Shown: positions 35,994 to 44,487, numbered from the stretch's first letter. The stretch: 64,000 nucleotides of DNA from Pseudomonas synxantha (GCF_900105675.1 NZ_LT629786.1:6448001-6512000); one strand, 5' to 3'. Notes: a model not told the origin generated them from the letters alone. Made by a program: numbers and translations.

Positions 35994-37142
35994 TCAATCG
36001 CCAGACGGGTTCACGGTTGGAATGCTGAGGTCGTACACATCCATCATGGATTCGTCCTTGTGGCCAGAGGCTTGTTGCTTGTCTGCCCGGGTGCCCACCG
36101 TGTCGGTGATGCCCTTGCGCTTGAAGTCGTGCATCCCGAATCGCTGCTCTTCAGTTAGAACGCCTTTCTCGATCGCCTGCACGATCAGCCGCTGGAAGGC
36201 TGTATCAAGACCCGACTTCGACAACTGTCTGCCGGTGGCGGCAATAATCAGGAAGCGCTGGTCTGCCCGGATTGGTACAGGCACACGTTTTCGCTCCCAC
36301 GTCTCCGACCTGACGGCCTTGGCCGCATCCCATGCGGCGCGTAGCCGAGGCGTCCAGCGAACGATATTGTCCCGGCTACCCTTCCGGCGGTTGGTCAGCA
36401 CGCCCTCGGCGAGCTCGTTCTCGTCGGTTAGGGTGATTGTCTCGATACCGCGCAGACGGCAGAGATAGCCGATCTCCATCACATACCACAGGTAAGGTGA
36501 GCACGCCCCGGGCTGCCCGCTCTTGAGCTGGCCTTGCTGCTGCGCGAACCTGATCAGGTTGATCATCACCGTGTCGTCGGGCAGCCTCCGCTGCTTGCGC
36601 TCTTTGGGCGACTCGATGCCTTTTGCGGGGTTATCCTTCACGAACCCCCGGTTACGGCCCCACTGCATCACGCGGCGCAGGTAGCGCAGGGCGTGTGCGG
36701 CCTTCGATGGTTTCCCTTCCTGGGCGATCTTGTCGATTACCCGCTGGATCAGTGCCGGCGTGAACTTGAGTACGGCCAGCTCGCCCAATGGCTTGCCCAG
36801 TTTTGTCGGGAACGCCAGTAGCACGTCGCGGGAATAGACGTAGTCGTCGTGGGTTTTCTCGCTGAGCACCTTGTATTGGTCGCTCTTGTGGAATTCGTCG
36901 CACAGATACTGGAGGCTGTCGCGGTCTACGCCATTGCGCTCCTCGATGAGGCGGTGGAGCTCTGAAAGCGTCACATTGCCCGCGCACAGGTTCTGCCGCT
37001 GGCGCCGGCCGGCCTCGTTGAAATACAGGATGTACCAGCACCCCGCCCCGCGGTGGTCGAAATACACCGAGCGTGGCAGGGCCGCCTGGTCAATATGTCC
37101 AGGGATGTTCGGGTTGTGCTGGCGCTTCCTTCCTCGCTTCAT
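35994..37142 (-). CDS. int: Tyrosine-type phage integrase
   Basis: A 382-residue site-specific recombinase. The catalytic residues are visible in order: Arg in CRLRGIETI, Lys in RRKGSRDN, the His-x-x-Arg-like HDFKRKG, His in ASGHKDES and the nucleophile Tyr in DVYDLSIP near the C-terminus. It would integrate and excise the prophage at the tRNA-Thr site 185 bases away. The start overlaps the stop of the DUF4224 gene (ATGA). It is the last gene of the leftward operon. Confidence 0.95.
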   Translation of the reverse strand: MKRGRKRQHNPNIPGHIDQAALPRSVYFDHRGAGCWYILYFNEAGRRQRQNLCAGNVTLSELHRLIEERNGVDRDSLQYLCDEFHKSDQYKVLSEKTHDDYVYSRDVLLAFPTKLGKPLGELAVLKFTPALIQRVIDKIAQEGKPSKAAHALRYLRRVMQWGRNRGFVKDNPAKGIESPKERKQRRLPDDTVMINLIRFAQQQGQLKSGQPGACSPYLWYVMEIGYLCRLRGIETITLTDENELAEGVLTNRRKGSRDNIVRWTPRLRAAWDAAKAVRSETWERKRVPVPIRADQRFLIIAATGRQLSKSGLDTAFQRLIVQAIEKGVLTEEQRFGMHDFKRKGITDTVGTRADKQQASGHKDESMMDVYDLSIPTVNPSGD

Positions 37143-37345
37143 ACAATGTCCGCATCATACTTTTCTTGATCGATTGGCTTGAGGCCGCCCGCCTGGTTGA
37201 CCAGGTCGACGGTGGTCCAGGGCCCCTTTCTTCCGAGGAATATCCGTATTCCTTCCCCGCGCAACGCCTTCTCCACGTCAGCACGCCGCGTATATCCGGT
37301 GATCCGCTGCAACTCCTCAAACTCTATGACTCTAGCTGCGCTCAT
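37139..37345 (-). CDS. DUF4224 protein, probable excisionase
   Basis: A 68-residue protein resembling DUF4224: FEELQRITGYTRRADVEKAL followed by a basic strand GIRIFLGRKGPWTT. The fold is a small winged-helix-like DNA-binding domain, and genes of this family directly precede int in many Pseudomonas and Burkholderia prophages. Together with the four-base overlap with int, this suggests an excisionase/directionality factor. No experiment is implied. Confidence 0.7.
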   Translation of the reverse strand: MSAARVIEFEELQRITGYTRRADVEKALRGEGIRIFLGRKGPWTTVDLVNQAGGLKPIDQEKYDADIV

Positions 37346-38067
37346 GTCTGCCCGCCTTCGTGTCGCGACACGTTTTCGTTATCTGCGGATTGTGTCGCGA
37401 TCTCTTTCGGCCCGGCGCCAAGGATCGGCGTCTTACGATAGCACTCAGCCGGAAAGCCATACTCCCGGCAGGCGCAACCCTCGCCACATTCATCTTCGCG
37501 CTGCTCGATCCGCAACAGGCCGTGCTTCACCGCAATGTCTTGAATGTCGCCGCCGTCAAAGCTGCCGCCCTCGAAGCTGGCGTTGATCATCTCGACGGCG
37601 AATGCTTTGAGCTGGCCGCGCTCCGCAACTGCCGCCTTTACACGGGATGGTAGGTCGCTGAATCCGTGGCGCTTAAGTGGTTCTTCCGGACCGCGAACTT
37701 CGATTGCGGTGTTGCGGAGCAGATCGGAGAGCCGGTCACACAGGTCCGCTGCTTCCTGTTCGTCAGCTGAGAGCTTCTGGATCTGCTCGCGCTGCGTTCT
37801 CAGGGCTTCGTCCGGCACCAGGGTGTGGCCCGGCAGATCGCCGCCCAGGTACGCCAGCAAGGTCTGCGCCTCGTCGTGGTACATGTGGCGCTCGGCCTGG
37901 TTCTCGTCCTGGTCGTGCTCGCCATCCACGAAACGCTTGAGCAGGAAGGCCAGAGCTTGACGCTCGGTCTCCAGATCCTTGAAGGCAGATGCGGATGGCA
38001 GTTCGCCCCGGCAAAAGGCCAGGCGCTGTGCGGCGTCGAGTGACCCGTAGTCGATTTTTTTATTCAT
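37342..38067 (-). CDS. Phage protein, function unknown
   Basis: A 241-residue, acidic, mostly helical protein. The first half has long charged helices (ERQALAFLLKRFVDGEHDQD), and the C-terminal part carries a cysteine group CGEGCACREYGFPAEC that could bind metal. No family recognised. It is in the leftward operon, overlapping the DUF4224 gene by four bases. Confidence 0.65.
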   Translation of the reverse strand: MNKKIDYGSLDAAQRLAFCRGELPSASAFKDLETERQALAFLLKRFVDGEHDQDENQAERHMYHDEAQTLLAYLGGDLPGHTLVPDEALRTQREQIQKLSADEQEAADLCDRLSDLLRNTAIEVRGPEEPLKRHGFSDLPSRVKAAVAERGQLKAFAVEMINASFEGGSFDGGDIQDIAVKHGLLRIEQREDECGEGCACREYGFPAECYRKTPILGAGPKEIATQSADNENVSRHEGGQT

Positions 38068-38227
38068 GACTCGCCCCTCGCTGAAAGTGGTCAGCCAGCA
38101 CCCGGCGGGCGTCGATACCGCACGATGCCGACATGGCGTAGATCTGGCCGAAGGTGGTCTCCCGGCGCTGCAGGGCGTTGAATAGATCGATCAGGCGCTG
38201 GCCCTTGGTACCGTTGCGACGAGTCAT
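38060..38227 (-). CDS. Small phage protein, function unknown
   Basis: A 55-residue basic protein from ATG 38227 (MTRRNGTKGQRLIDLFNALQ), which looks like a short helical, possibly DNA-binding, segment. An in-frame extension to 38284 would overlap the neighbour heavily, so the ATGA overlap at 38224-38227 is preferred. It overlaps the 241-residue gene by eight bases. Confidence 0.55.
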   Translation of the reverse strand: MTRRNGTKGQRLIDLFNALQRRETTFGQIYAMSASCGIDARRVLADHFQRGASHE

Positions 38228-38505
38228 AGCTGGAACCCTTTTCCCGGTGGGCGTGGAGTGGTGTGCAATTGCTCGCTTTGGCACATGGAAGTTGCCAGGG
38301 AAGCCCGTGCCGCCTGGCTTTCGTCGGCGGCAGTGCCGGTGGGCGTCTGTAGGAGCGAGCTGTCCGGCAGGCAGCTGATACCGGTGTTGTTCAAAATCCA
38401 GCAGGTGACGCCGCGCACGCTGTCGTGCTGGACATCGATCAGTTGCTCGCCGGCCGTGGCCTGACCATCGATCAGCAGCAGGATCATGGTGATGATGGTT
38501 TTCAT
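38224..38505 (-). CDS. Small secreted phage protein, function unknown
   Basis: A 93-residue protein from ATG 38505. It has a short signal-like N-terminus (MKTIITMILLLIDGQATAGE) and three cysteines in the mature part (GVTCWILNNTGISCL), suggesting a periplasmic protein. Overlaps on both sides by four bases fix its frame in the leftward operon. No family recognised. Confidence 0.6.
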   Translation of the reverse strand: MKTIITMILLLIDGQATAGEQLIDVQHDSVRGVTCWILNNTGISCLPDSSLLQTPTGTAADESQAARASLATSMCQSEQLHTTPRPPGKGFQL

Positions 38506-39236
38506 GGCTGTTCCTCCCAGTCCCAGTTCAGTTTCGGATTTACCGGCGGGTAGCATTGCAGGGTTACCAGGTCGATCAATGTGAAGTGGCCACCCATCCA
38601 GGCGCCGGTGTCGATGTGGTAGACGTTGCCGAGGATTGCCGGCTGGCGCACTGGTGTGTGCCCGACGATGACCGCGCGCACGCCACTGACTCCTTCATGG
38701 TTTTCGTCCGTGATACGGCTGCGCGACCACTGGCAAATAGCGTCCACGTTCAGCAGACCAGGCATCTTGCCGTTGAGCGCATCTCGCAGCGTCGACCACA
38801 CAGGGAAAGGGCAATCGGCGTGCACGATCCCGACCAAACCTTCAGCGGTCACAACCTCAATCGCCACGGGTAGGTCAGCCAGCAAGGCGGCATAGCAGCC
38901 ACGCTCTACAGAGGGCAGGCCCAGCATCCAGGCGCCACCGTTCTCGACGTGCAGGTTGCCCGCGCGGCCATCAGGGTCGAAGTGATAGGCGTCGTACACC
39001 ATCGCCTCATGGTTGCCCTGGACGGCGAAGAACCACGGCTTGGCCAGCCATGTATCCACATCCGCAGATTCAGGCCCGCGGTCGACCAGATCCCCCACGC
39101 TGAACAGACGGTCAGCGGCAGGGTTGAAATCGATAGCGTCCAGCGCGGCCTGCAGCTTAGTGAAGTGCCCGTGCACGTCGCCGACGGCGAAGTCTCGGCC
39201 GGCGGTGTTGAGTTCGAATCGCTGGAACTTGTTCAT
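38502..39236 (-). CDS. Metallophosphoesterase (lambda PP-like Ser/Thr phosphatase)
   Basis: A 244-residue calcineurin-like phosphatase. Metal ligands are seen in FAVGDVHGHFTKL (GDxHG), FSVGDLVDRGPES (GDxVDRG), VQGNHEAM (GNHE) and later HTPV. This is the set of phage lambda protein phosphatase, which dephosphorylates Ser/Thr/Tyr and RNA-related substrates. Its role in the phage cycle is unknown. It is coupled to both neighbours by ATGA overlaps. Confidence 0.88.
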   Translation of the reverse strand: MNKFQRFELNTAGRDFAVGDVHGHFTKLQAALDAIDFNPAADRLFSVGDLVDRGPESADVDTWLAKPWFFAVQGNHEAMVYDAYHFDPDGRAGNLHVENGGAWMLGLPSVERGCYAALLADLPVAIEVVTAEGLVGIVHADCPFPVWSTLRDALNGKMPGLLNVDAICQWSRSRITDENHEGVSGVRAVIVGHTPVRQPAILGNVYHIDTGAWMGGHFTLIDLVTLQCYPPVNPKLNWDWEEQP

Positions 39237-39979
39237 GGGCGAGCCTCCCCGGCGATCATTGCCAGTTGGGCCAGCAGGTCATCGGTACGCCCGTAGAAGC
39301 GGCCGGTGTCCTCGTTGATGAATTGGCCCAGCACCTCGGCCACCGCCGGGCTGGCGGTCAATCCGCCCAGGTCGCAAACTGCTACGTTTGTAGCAATATC
39401 GCTCGATGGTTCATGCACGAATGCATCAGCCTTGATCTGCAGCACCTTCACCGGGCGGATGCCTTTTTTCTGGCTGACCCAGTTGCTGTCGGGATAGCTC
39501 CAGGGAAGCATGTGCATGCACCATGCCGTGGCCGATCCTTCCTTCTGTGTGCTGGACCAGTAGGTGTGCGTGCAGGCGAAGGCGTTGGGCGCATCCGTGT
39601 CGTTTCCGAATCCACTTTGACGGCCCCAGTCCTTGATCTGGAGAAGGTTGGAGCGCAGCAGGTTCAGCTCCTCAATGGCCGGAATGTGCCAGCCCCAGGA
39701 ACCGCGCACGTTCATGGCCAGCACCTGGCGCGCGATGGCGCTGCCTTCCTCGGCCATTGCCTTGGTGTTGGCCATGCCGTCGTAGCGGCTTTGGGTGCCA
39801 CGGATTCGAGGCTTGGGGCCATCTTGGTCCCACCAATGGGCGGTGGTCTCAAAATCTCGGCCGGCGTCGATCAGCGCGAACTCGGCACCGTCGAAGAATA
39901 TCCGGCCAGCGTAGAAGCCGCCGGCGAATGGTTGGCCGATCGCGGGCAGGGCGGCGGGGGATATCTGGCGGCGTTTCAT
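39233..39979 (-). CDS. DUF1566-like phage protein
   Basis: A 248-residue protein whose middle resembles DUF1566: GWHIPAIEELNLLRSNL, THTYWSSTQ and QKKGIRPVKVLQ, the pattern of lectin-like/FGE-fold surface domains with a closing RPV strand. There is no signal peptide. It sits in the leftward operon, overlapping the genes either side. Function unknown. Confidence 0.65.
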   Translation of the reverse strand: MKRRQISPAALPAIGQPFAGGFYAGRIFFDGAEFALIDAGRDFETTAHWWDQDGPKPRIRGTQSRYDGMANTKAMAEEGSAIARQVLAMNVRGSWGWHIPAIEELNLLRSNLLQIKDWGRQSGFGNDTDAPNAFACTHTYWSSTQKEGSATAWCMHMLPWSYPDSNWVSQKKGIRPVKVLQIKADAFVHEPSSDIATNVAVCDLGGLTASPAVAEVLGQFINEDTGRFYGRTDDLLAQLAMIAGEARP

Positions 39980-40233
39980 TCGGTACCCTCCATCAAATTG
40001 CCCGTGGTCATGCCGAACACCACCGCTTCTGTACCCAGGGCTTTCTGCCCATAGGGAAGCTGTGCGATCAGTGGCTGCGCATCGTTCAGGCTTGGCAGTT
40101 TGAACACCACGGTCAGATAGGCGGGCTCGGCGCCGATCATTCGCAGGCGGTCGTCGATGTGCATTGGGTCGGCAGGTTCAGGAATAATTTGTGGAATATT
40201 TTGTAGTGCGTTTTGTTGTTCAGCGGTGCTCAT
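39976..40233 (-). CDS. Phage protein, function unknown
   Basis: An 85-residue protein from ATG 40233 (MSTAEQQNALQNIPQIIPEP). Second half strand-rich (PAYLTVVFKLPSLNDAQPLI). Overlaps the DUF1566-like gene by four bases. No family recognised; first of the tightly overlapping cassette that runs left to int. Confidence 0.55.
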   Translation of the reverse strand: MSTAEQQNALQNIPQIIPEPADPMHIDDRLRMIGAEPAYLTVVFKLPSLNDAQPLIAQLPYGQKALGTEAVVFGMTTGNLMEGTE

Positions 40234-40310
40234 TTCACTTTCTCCGGGCAAGCCGAGGGCGTGCCGATTAACTTGGCTATCAACGGAAGTTGATGTATTA
40301 CTTGGTGGAG

Positions 40311-41003
40311 CTAGTGTTGCGTGCTGGAACTACCGATAAGTAGCGATCCGGCGTACTTGACGAACTCTACTGTTGCGTCCCTTGCCTTCTTGGCTGCCTC
40401 CTTGTGGCCCTCGCCAGCATCGAGACTGGCCTTGAGCTGATTACGGAACACTGCCTGCAAAGTTGTCAGCAGTAGCTGCTGGTCCAGGGTCAGAGTTTCA
40501 CGCTGACCCGCAGCAATACCCATTGCCGAATTGATCGCTTTGTTGGCGTTGATATGGAAAATCTTTTCTGGCGTGGTGCTACCGCGCTCTTCTGCGCGAA
40601 GTGCCAGGGCTTTAACTTCGTCGTGCATTTCTTTGTAAAGCGGCAGGTACTGCAAGTTGCTGACAGTTTCCTTGTTGCGCGCCTCACGAAAGGCCATGAC
40701 CAAATCGGCCTTGAGGTCGACAACTACTTCTGTGTTGCGGGAAAGTGCCAACAGGTAGTACGACTGATCTTCGTTGAGTAGCGCGAATTTCTCTGGTCGA
40801 CCACCAGCAGAACCAGCTTTAGGTTTATCCGTTTGAAACGGAAGAACCCCGAACCGCTGAAACTTCGGTTCGTACTTCTCGATCAGCTCAATCGTGCTCT
40901 TGTGATTGTTGCCCAGGTCCATGGCGATCAGGCGGCTATCAATCCGTGGCTCGCCTCGAAATGTGGTCACTTGAAGATTAATGCTGCCTCCGACTGTGAG
41001 CAT
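40311..41003 (-). CDS. Rha-family phage regulatory protein
   Basis: A 230-residue protein with an N-terminal Rha domain (RIDSRLIAMDLGNNHKSTIE, ELIEKYEPKFQRFG, FALLNEDQSYYLLALSRNT, AFREAR), the winged-helix-like domain found in lambdoid phage regulators. The C-terminal 110 residues are helical and may be an oligomerisation or antirepressor region. It belongs to the leftward operon under the repressor-controlled promoter at 41771-41799. Confidence 0.85.
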   Translation of the reverse strand: MLTVGGSINLQVTTFRGEPRIDSRLIAMDLGNNHKSTIELIEKYEPKFQRFGVLPFQTDKPKAGSAGGRPEKFALLNEDQSYYLLALSRNTEVVVDLKADLVMAFREARNKETVSNLQYLPLYKEMHDEVKALALRAEERGSTTPEKIFHINANKAINSAMGIAAGQRETLTLDQQLLLTTLQAVFRNQLKASLDAGEGHKEAAKKARDATVEFVKYAGSLLIGSSSTQH

Positions 41004-41005
41004 GG

Positions 41006-41323
41006 TTAGCAGTAACCGTCTGCCGTTCTGGCCTTGACGATCTGGCGTACTTGATCAGGGGTGAACACCAGCGCTGACTGAAAGCCGCTGGAGGCCGTGC
41101 GTGCGCGCTTCGGCTCGAAGCCCAGGCGCATCACATAGCGACGGGCTGCGCTGCGATCCATTTTGATGAGGTCCGCCAACTCCCGGAGGGTGGTCAGCTT
41201 TGCCGGAGCGCACCCGCCAGCATCCTCGACAAGCTTGAGGTCCGATTTCTGGACCTCAACACGAACATGCGGAGCGGACACCTGAGCGGCCTCGGATTCA
41301 ATCGCAATGGTTACGTTGATCAT
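41006..41323 (-). CDS. Small phage DNA-binding protein candidate
   Basis: A 105-residue protein from ATG 41323 (MINVTIAIESEAAQVSAPHV). The middle TTLRELADLIKMDRSAARRY looks like a winged helix-turn-helix recognition region, followed by basic residues RLGFEPKRART. Its stop is three bases before the Rha start. Regulator of phage genes is inferred, not shown. Confidence 0.55.
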   Translation of the reverse strand: MINVTIAIESEAAQVSAPHVRVEVQKSDLKLVEDAGGCAPAKLTTLRELADLIKMDRSAARRYVMRLGFEPKRARTASSGFQSALVFTPDQVRQIVKARTADGYC

Positions 41324-41354
41324 GGGCCGTTCCTGCCTCAGAGATTCAGGTTGG

Positions 41355-41732
41355 TTAAGCAGCATGGAAAGCCTCGATGCGGCGGACGGCCACGCGAGTT
41401 TCAATGCGGCGTTCGCCTGGGCGGCGGATGCGGTTCATGGAGTTATCGTTTGTGGCGGACTGCCCAACGAGGACTGCACAGATGGTCAGGATCATTGGGC
41501 TGATCAAGCCCCGGCGGAAGGCCTCGGCGACCAGTGCCGGTCGTTTATAGACGCCAAGCTTGTGCATGCAGGACTCGATTCGACCCTTGATTGAGCGCGG
41601 CGAGAGCCCGTCATGCTTGGCGATCTCTTTGTCAGTCTGGCCGGCAGCAACGGCCAGCAGGCAAGACAGCTCGCGTTCGGCTAGGCCGAGCCCGAGGTTT
41701 CCTTTCCATGTACCGTTGCTGATGAATTGCAT
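41355..41732 (-). CDS. LuxR-type HTH regulator of the phage
   Basis: A 125-residue protein with a LuxR/GerE-type helix-turn-helix (LAERELSCLLAVAAGQTDKE, then IAKHDGLSPRSIKGRIESCM) at residues 17-58 and no receiver or ligand domain. First gene of the leftward operon. Its promoter is a copy of the cro promoter with the same two operators, so it should be repressed in the lysogen. Role unknown; orphan LuxR domains of this size usually bind DNA as dimers. Confidence 0.75.
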   Translation of the reverse strand: MQFISNGTWKGNLGLGLAERELSCLLAVAAGQTDKEIAKHDGLSPRSIKGRIESCMHKLGVYKRPALVAEAFRRGLISPMILTICAVLVGQSATNDNSMNRIRRPGERRIETRVAVRRIEAFHAA

Positions 41733-41770
41733 GATGGGCCACCCGTGACCAAAGTTGGTTTCAGGTGGCT

Positions 41771-41813
41771 ATAGTGCTGGCGGGATTTATTCGTGTCAAT
41801 CCTTGCGGGATTA
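41771..41813 (-). promoter_or_regulatory. Leftward early promoter PL with two operators
   Basis: On the minus strand TTGACA (41799-41794), 17 bases, CACTAT (41776-41771). Two operator copies, AAATCCCGCCAG (41788-41777, in the spacer) and TAATCCCGCAAG (41813-41802, upstream of -35), are 25 bases apart, exactly as in the rightward promoter at 42617-42659. Confidence 0.75.
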
Positions 41814-41817
41814 TTTT

Positions 41818-42582
41818 TTACAGTCCGGGTATTTTTGCATCGACAACGCGACCAATGATCTCCCAGTCGTCATCAATCTCTACTGGCTTGTAAGCTGGGT
41901 TGAGTGGGATGAGATACTCCGTGCCCGCGTCATACAGGTATTGCTTGAAGGTTTTTTCTCCATCGCGGTGCCGTGCTATGTAAAACTTTCCACTGATCAG
42001 ATCGAAGCCTTCAGGCTTGACCAGGATTTTCGTACCCTCGGGAAAGCTGGGGTTGGTCTGGGAAGTCATCGATGGGCCTCTCACGTCGAGCCAATAGCCG
42101 GTATCGCCAGCATTTTCGGTTGAGTCAAGATGCTCGTCCGCGTGGCCTGCGCGATAATTGTCTGGCGACTCCGCCCGATCACCCGCTGCAATCCAACTAA
42201 TCAATGGATAGCTCCTTGCTGCCTTCCATGGTTGCTGAGTAGGCGCTACGTTCGACTCAGAAATCTCGGCGAAGAACCTCACGTGCTCTAGAGCCTTTTC
42301 TGACAGAGAGGCGTTCGCCTCCCCCATTACAGCAATAGCCTTGGCCAAGCGCGGGCTGAAGCTCGAAACAGGGACCCCAAGAAGCCTGGCCACCTTTGCG
42401 GCGAACTCAACGTTCAGGGCATTCCTGCCGTTCAGGTAATGGCTGAATGACCCCTGGTTCATACCAAGCGCCTCTGCTGCCGTCTCCTGAGTCAGGCCAA
42501 GCTCTTTTCGCTTTTCCCAGAATATTGATTTGAGTGTCGCGCACTCTTCAAGTCGCTCTGGTGACAGGGTTTTCTTTTTCAT
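41818..42582 (-). CDS. CI-like phage repressor with S24 peptidase domain
   Basis: A 254-residue lambda-CI-type repressor. The N-terminal HTH runs through REL GLTQETAAEALGMNQ into GSFSHYLNGRN. The C-terminal S24 domain has the catalytic Ser in DVRGPSMTS and the Lys in EKTFKQYLY; RecA-stimulated self-cleavage would occur near the AAGD of WIAAGDRA. Start ATG 42582 is chosen over 42627 because of the AAGG site and lack of family N-terminal extension. It lies between the two operator modules. Confidence 0.9.
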   Translation of the reverse strand: MKKKTLSPERLEECATLKSIFWEKRKELGLTQETAAEALGMNQGSFSHYLNGRNALNVEFAAKVARLLGVPVSSFSPRLAKAIAVMGEANASLSEKALEHVRFFAEISESNVAPTQQPWKAARSYPLISWIAAGDRAESPDNYRAGHADEHLDSTENAGDTGYWLDVRGPSMTSQTNPSFPEGTKILVKPEGFDLISGKFYIARHRDGEKTFKQYLYDAGTEYLIPLNPAYKPVEIDDDWEIIGRVVDAKIPGL

Positions 42583-42616
42583 GAGGAGAACCTTATGTCT
42601 GGCGGCATTGAAATTC

Positions 42617-42659
42617 AAATCCCGCAAGCATTGACTTTAAAAAATCCCGCCAGCACTAT
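42617..42659 (+). promoter_or_regulatory. Rightward early promoter PR with two operators
   Basis: TTGACT (42631-42636), 17 bases, CACTAT (42654-42659). Operators AAATCCCGCAAG (42617-42628) and AAATCCCGCCAG (42642-42653) flank and fill the spacer. Drives cro; the repressor promoter must lie within the same divergent gap. Confidence 0.78.
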
Positions 42660-42691
42660 TTAAAAAGAACCGAAATAGTGGAGTCACTCCG

Positions 42692-42979
42692 GTGCAGCGA
42701 ATTCCTCTTGCTGAATACGCAGCAAAGCGACATGCCGGGACAGCCGAGAAGCTCGGAATGAGCCAAGGCTCTTTGAGCAAGGCTATCCGTGAAGGGCGGT
42801 CCATCTTCGTGATCGTGTCCGAAGACGGAAACCTATCCGCCCTCGAAGAAAAACCATTTCCTGGACAGAGGCGGCATAGCTCGCCCAACCAACACCCACA
42901 GAATAGTCCCCTAGGGTCTGGAGTGTCAGGTTCAGAAGTCCCTGTGAATTCATCCAGTACACAGCAGGAAATTCCATGA
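42692..42979 (+). CDS. Cro-like repressor
   Basis: A 95-residue protein starting with GTG at 42692 after GGAG. Residues 1-60 look like lambda Cro/YdaS: IPLAEYAAKRHAGTAEKLGM then SQGSLSKAIREGRSIFV, a helix-turn-helix followed by a strand. The tail (SPNQHPQNSPLGSGVSGSE) is low-complexity. Divergent from the CI-like gene across shared operators, it should turn off repressor synthesis during lytic growth. Confidence 0.82.
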   Translation: MQRIPLAEYAAKRHAGTAEKLGMSQGSLSKAIREGRSIFVIVSEDGNLSALEEKPFPGQRRHSSPNQHPQNSPLGSGVSGSEVPVNSSSTQQEIP

Positions 42980-43035
42980 ACAACCGCAACCCATCCCGGT
43001 TTTTGCTGTCTGGCTGACTTTTCTCCAGGCAACAA

Positions 43036-43060
43036 AAAGCCCGCTTCGCAGGCGGGCTTT
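43036..43060 (+). terminator. Terminator-like hairpin after cro (tR1 position)
   Basis: GCCCGC (43039-43044) pairs with GCGGGC (43052-43057) but only three Ts follow. It lies between cro and the long rightward operon. Confidence 0.6.
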
Positions 43061-43119
43061 AAGTCGCTACCAGTTCGCAGCTGGTGGCTTTGTATCTCAT
43101 CGCTTGAAGGAGCGAGAAA

Positions 43120-43455
43120 ATGTCACACCCAAAAAATACCACCGGCTCGCCTTTAGCGCAAGACTCCCTCACAGCTGAGGTTGAGTTTTGCGAAACTCCA
43201 ATCAGCAACCAAGGGACAGAAATGCTCAAGGTTGCAGCGGGCATCGAATGCCGAGACGCAGTTGAAAAGGCTAGGGCGCTTTCCTCTGGCCTTGGCCAGA
43301 TCTGTAAGCATATGCACGATGCAGTGAATTACGGCGACCTGGTTTGCTGCGATGGGCTGGAGACGCTGTCTTTTGTTGCAGAAGCTATCAGCGCCCTGCT
43401 CTGGTCCGTACAGAAAGGTCTTCCCTCGGAACTCGCAGAGAGGGAGCAAGCATGA
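43120..43455 (+). CDS. DUF3077-like phage protein
   Basis: A 111-residue protein with a good GAAGGAG ribosome site. Residues 30-100 (KVAAGIECRDAVEKARALSS, ETLSFVAEAISALLWSV) resemble DUF3077 proteins of Pseudomonas, the same family as the frameshifted gene near 30,400. Function of the family is unknown. First gene after cro; overlaps the next by four bases. Confidence 0.6.
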   Translation: MSHPKNTTGSPLAQDSLTAEVEFCETPISNQGTEMLKVAAGIECRDAVEKARALSSGLGQICKHMHDAVNYGDLVCCDGLETLSFVAEAISALLWSVQKGLPSELAEREQA

Positions 43456-43751
43456 ATATCCAGGCGAATGAAATTAAGGAACTGGCTGACGAAGCGGAAT
43501 TCCAGGTGCTGGCGACCATTGATATTTGCAACTGGGTTGCTGCCATCGCTCGCGCCATCGCTCGCGACGTTGAAACTGGCGGCGGCGTAGATGTTCCTGT
43601 GCTGGCTGACTTGGCCAAGTACTTTGATGACTCCGGCGCGACCAGTCTTGAAGCGGCTTTTGAGCAGTTCAAGAAGATCGCGGCCCTTGTTCCTGCGCCA
43701 CGTTCCGCGCAACTCGAAAACGTGGCGCAGGAATCGGAGGTGCAGCCATGA
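43452..43751 (+). CDS. Phage protein, function unknown
   Basis: A 99-residue helical protein from ATG 43452 (overlapping the previous stop as ATGA). Residues like EAEFQVLATIDICNWVAAIA suggest a helical bundle. No family recognised. Overlaps the next gene by four bases. Confidence 0.6.
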   Translation: MNIQANEIKELADEAEFQVLATIDICNWVAAIARAIARDVETGGGVDVPVLADLAKYFDDSGATSLEAAFEQFKKIAALVPAPRSAQLENVAQESEVQP

Positions 43752-43984
43752 CCCGGTCCCGCGAGCTCTGTAACAACATTGATGCCCGCCTTCGTGTAAT
43801 TCGCGGCCTTGCAGTCATCCTCATGGATAACGATTGCTTCAAGATTGAGGCAACAGGTAATGCGCCCGCCCAGCTTGATGCTGAAAACGAAATGAGCCTC
43901 CATGAGGCGGTCCACCTCCTTTCTGATCAAGCCCAGCATGAGCTGATTGAGCTGGTCGACTTGTTGGGAGGTACACCGGCATGA
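43748..43984 (+). CDS. Phage protein, function unknown
   Basis: A 78-residue acidic helical protein (SRELCNNIDARLRVIRGLAV). Coupled to both neighbours by ATGA overlaps in the rightward early operon. No family recognised. Confidence 0.58.
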   Translation: MTRSRELCNNIDARLRVIRGLAVILMDNDCFKIEATGNAPAQLDAENEMSLHEAVHLLSDQAQHELIELVDLLGGTPA

Positions 43985-44487
43985 AGACCTCTATCCCTAA
44001 ATCCAAACGCCCTTTGCCTAAAAGTAAGCAGATTGGCTTGCGAGCTAAGCCTGACGAGAAGAGTGCGTGGGAGCGCCTGCCATTTGTAGGCAAGGATCAC
44101 AGCAAGCACTTCTCAAGCTGGGACGTTCCACTCACTGGCGGTTTCTTCGGAGGCATCGAAGTGGGGCGCGTGGCTGGACGCATGTTCCTTAAATACCTGC
44201 GCGATGAGCGTCAAAACCCTTGCAGGCTGGGCAGCATCAGCCTGAAAAGCGTGCTCGCTTCAATGGACGCCAAAGTAGCTTCTACTGACGAGGAAAAGTG
44301 GTCTCTGGAAGGTCACCGTGCCGGCTTTATGGGTGAGATCAGCTACTGGCTTGAATCCGCAGCCGAAAGACTGGGGGAAAGCTTTGACGCCATCCCCATG
44401 CGCTCCTTTGTCCAGATGGCGAATGAAGACCTGGAGCGTACAGACGAAGCTTTTAATGCAGCTATCAACTCGAAGGTGAGCCAATGA
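43981..44487 (+). CDS. Phage protein, function unknown
   Basis: A 168-residue protein with a very basic N-terminus (SIPKSKRPLPKSKQIGLRAK) and a mixed body including LTGGFFGGIEVGRVAGRMFL. The basic tail suggests nucleic-acid contact, which is inference. It overlaps both neighbours by four bases. Confidence 0.6.
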   Translation: MKTSIPKSKRPLPKSKQIGLRAKPDEKSAWERLPFVGKDHSKHFSSWDVPLTGGFFGGIEVGRVAGRMFLKYLRDERQNPCRLGSISLKSVLASMDAKVASTDEEKWSLEGHRAGFMGEISYWLESAAERLGESFDAIPMRSFVQMANEDLERTDEAFNAAINSKVSQ

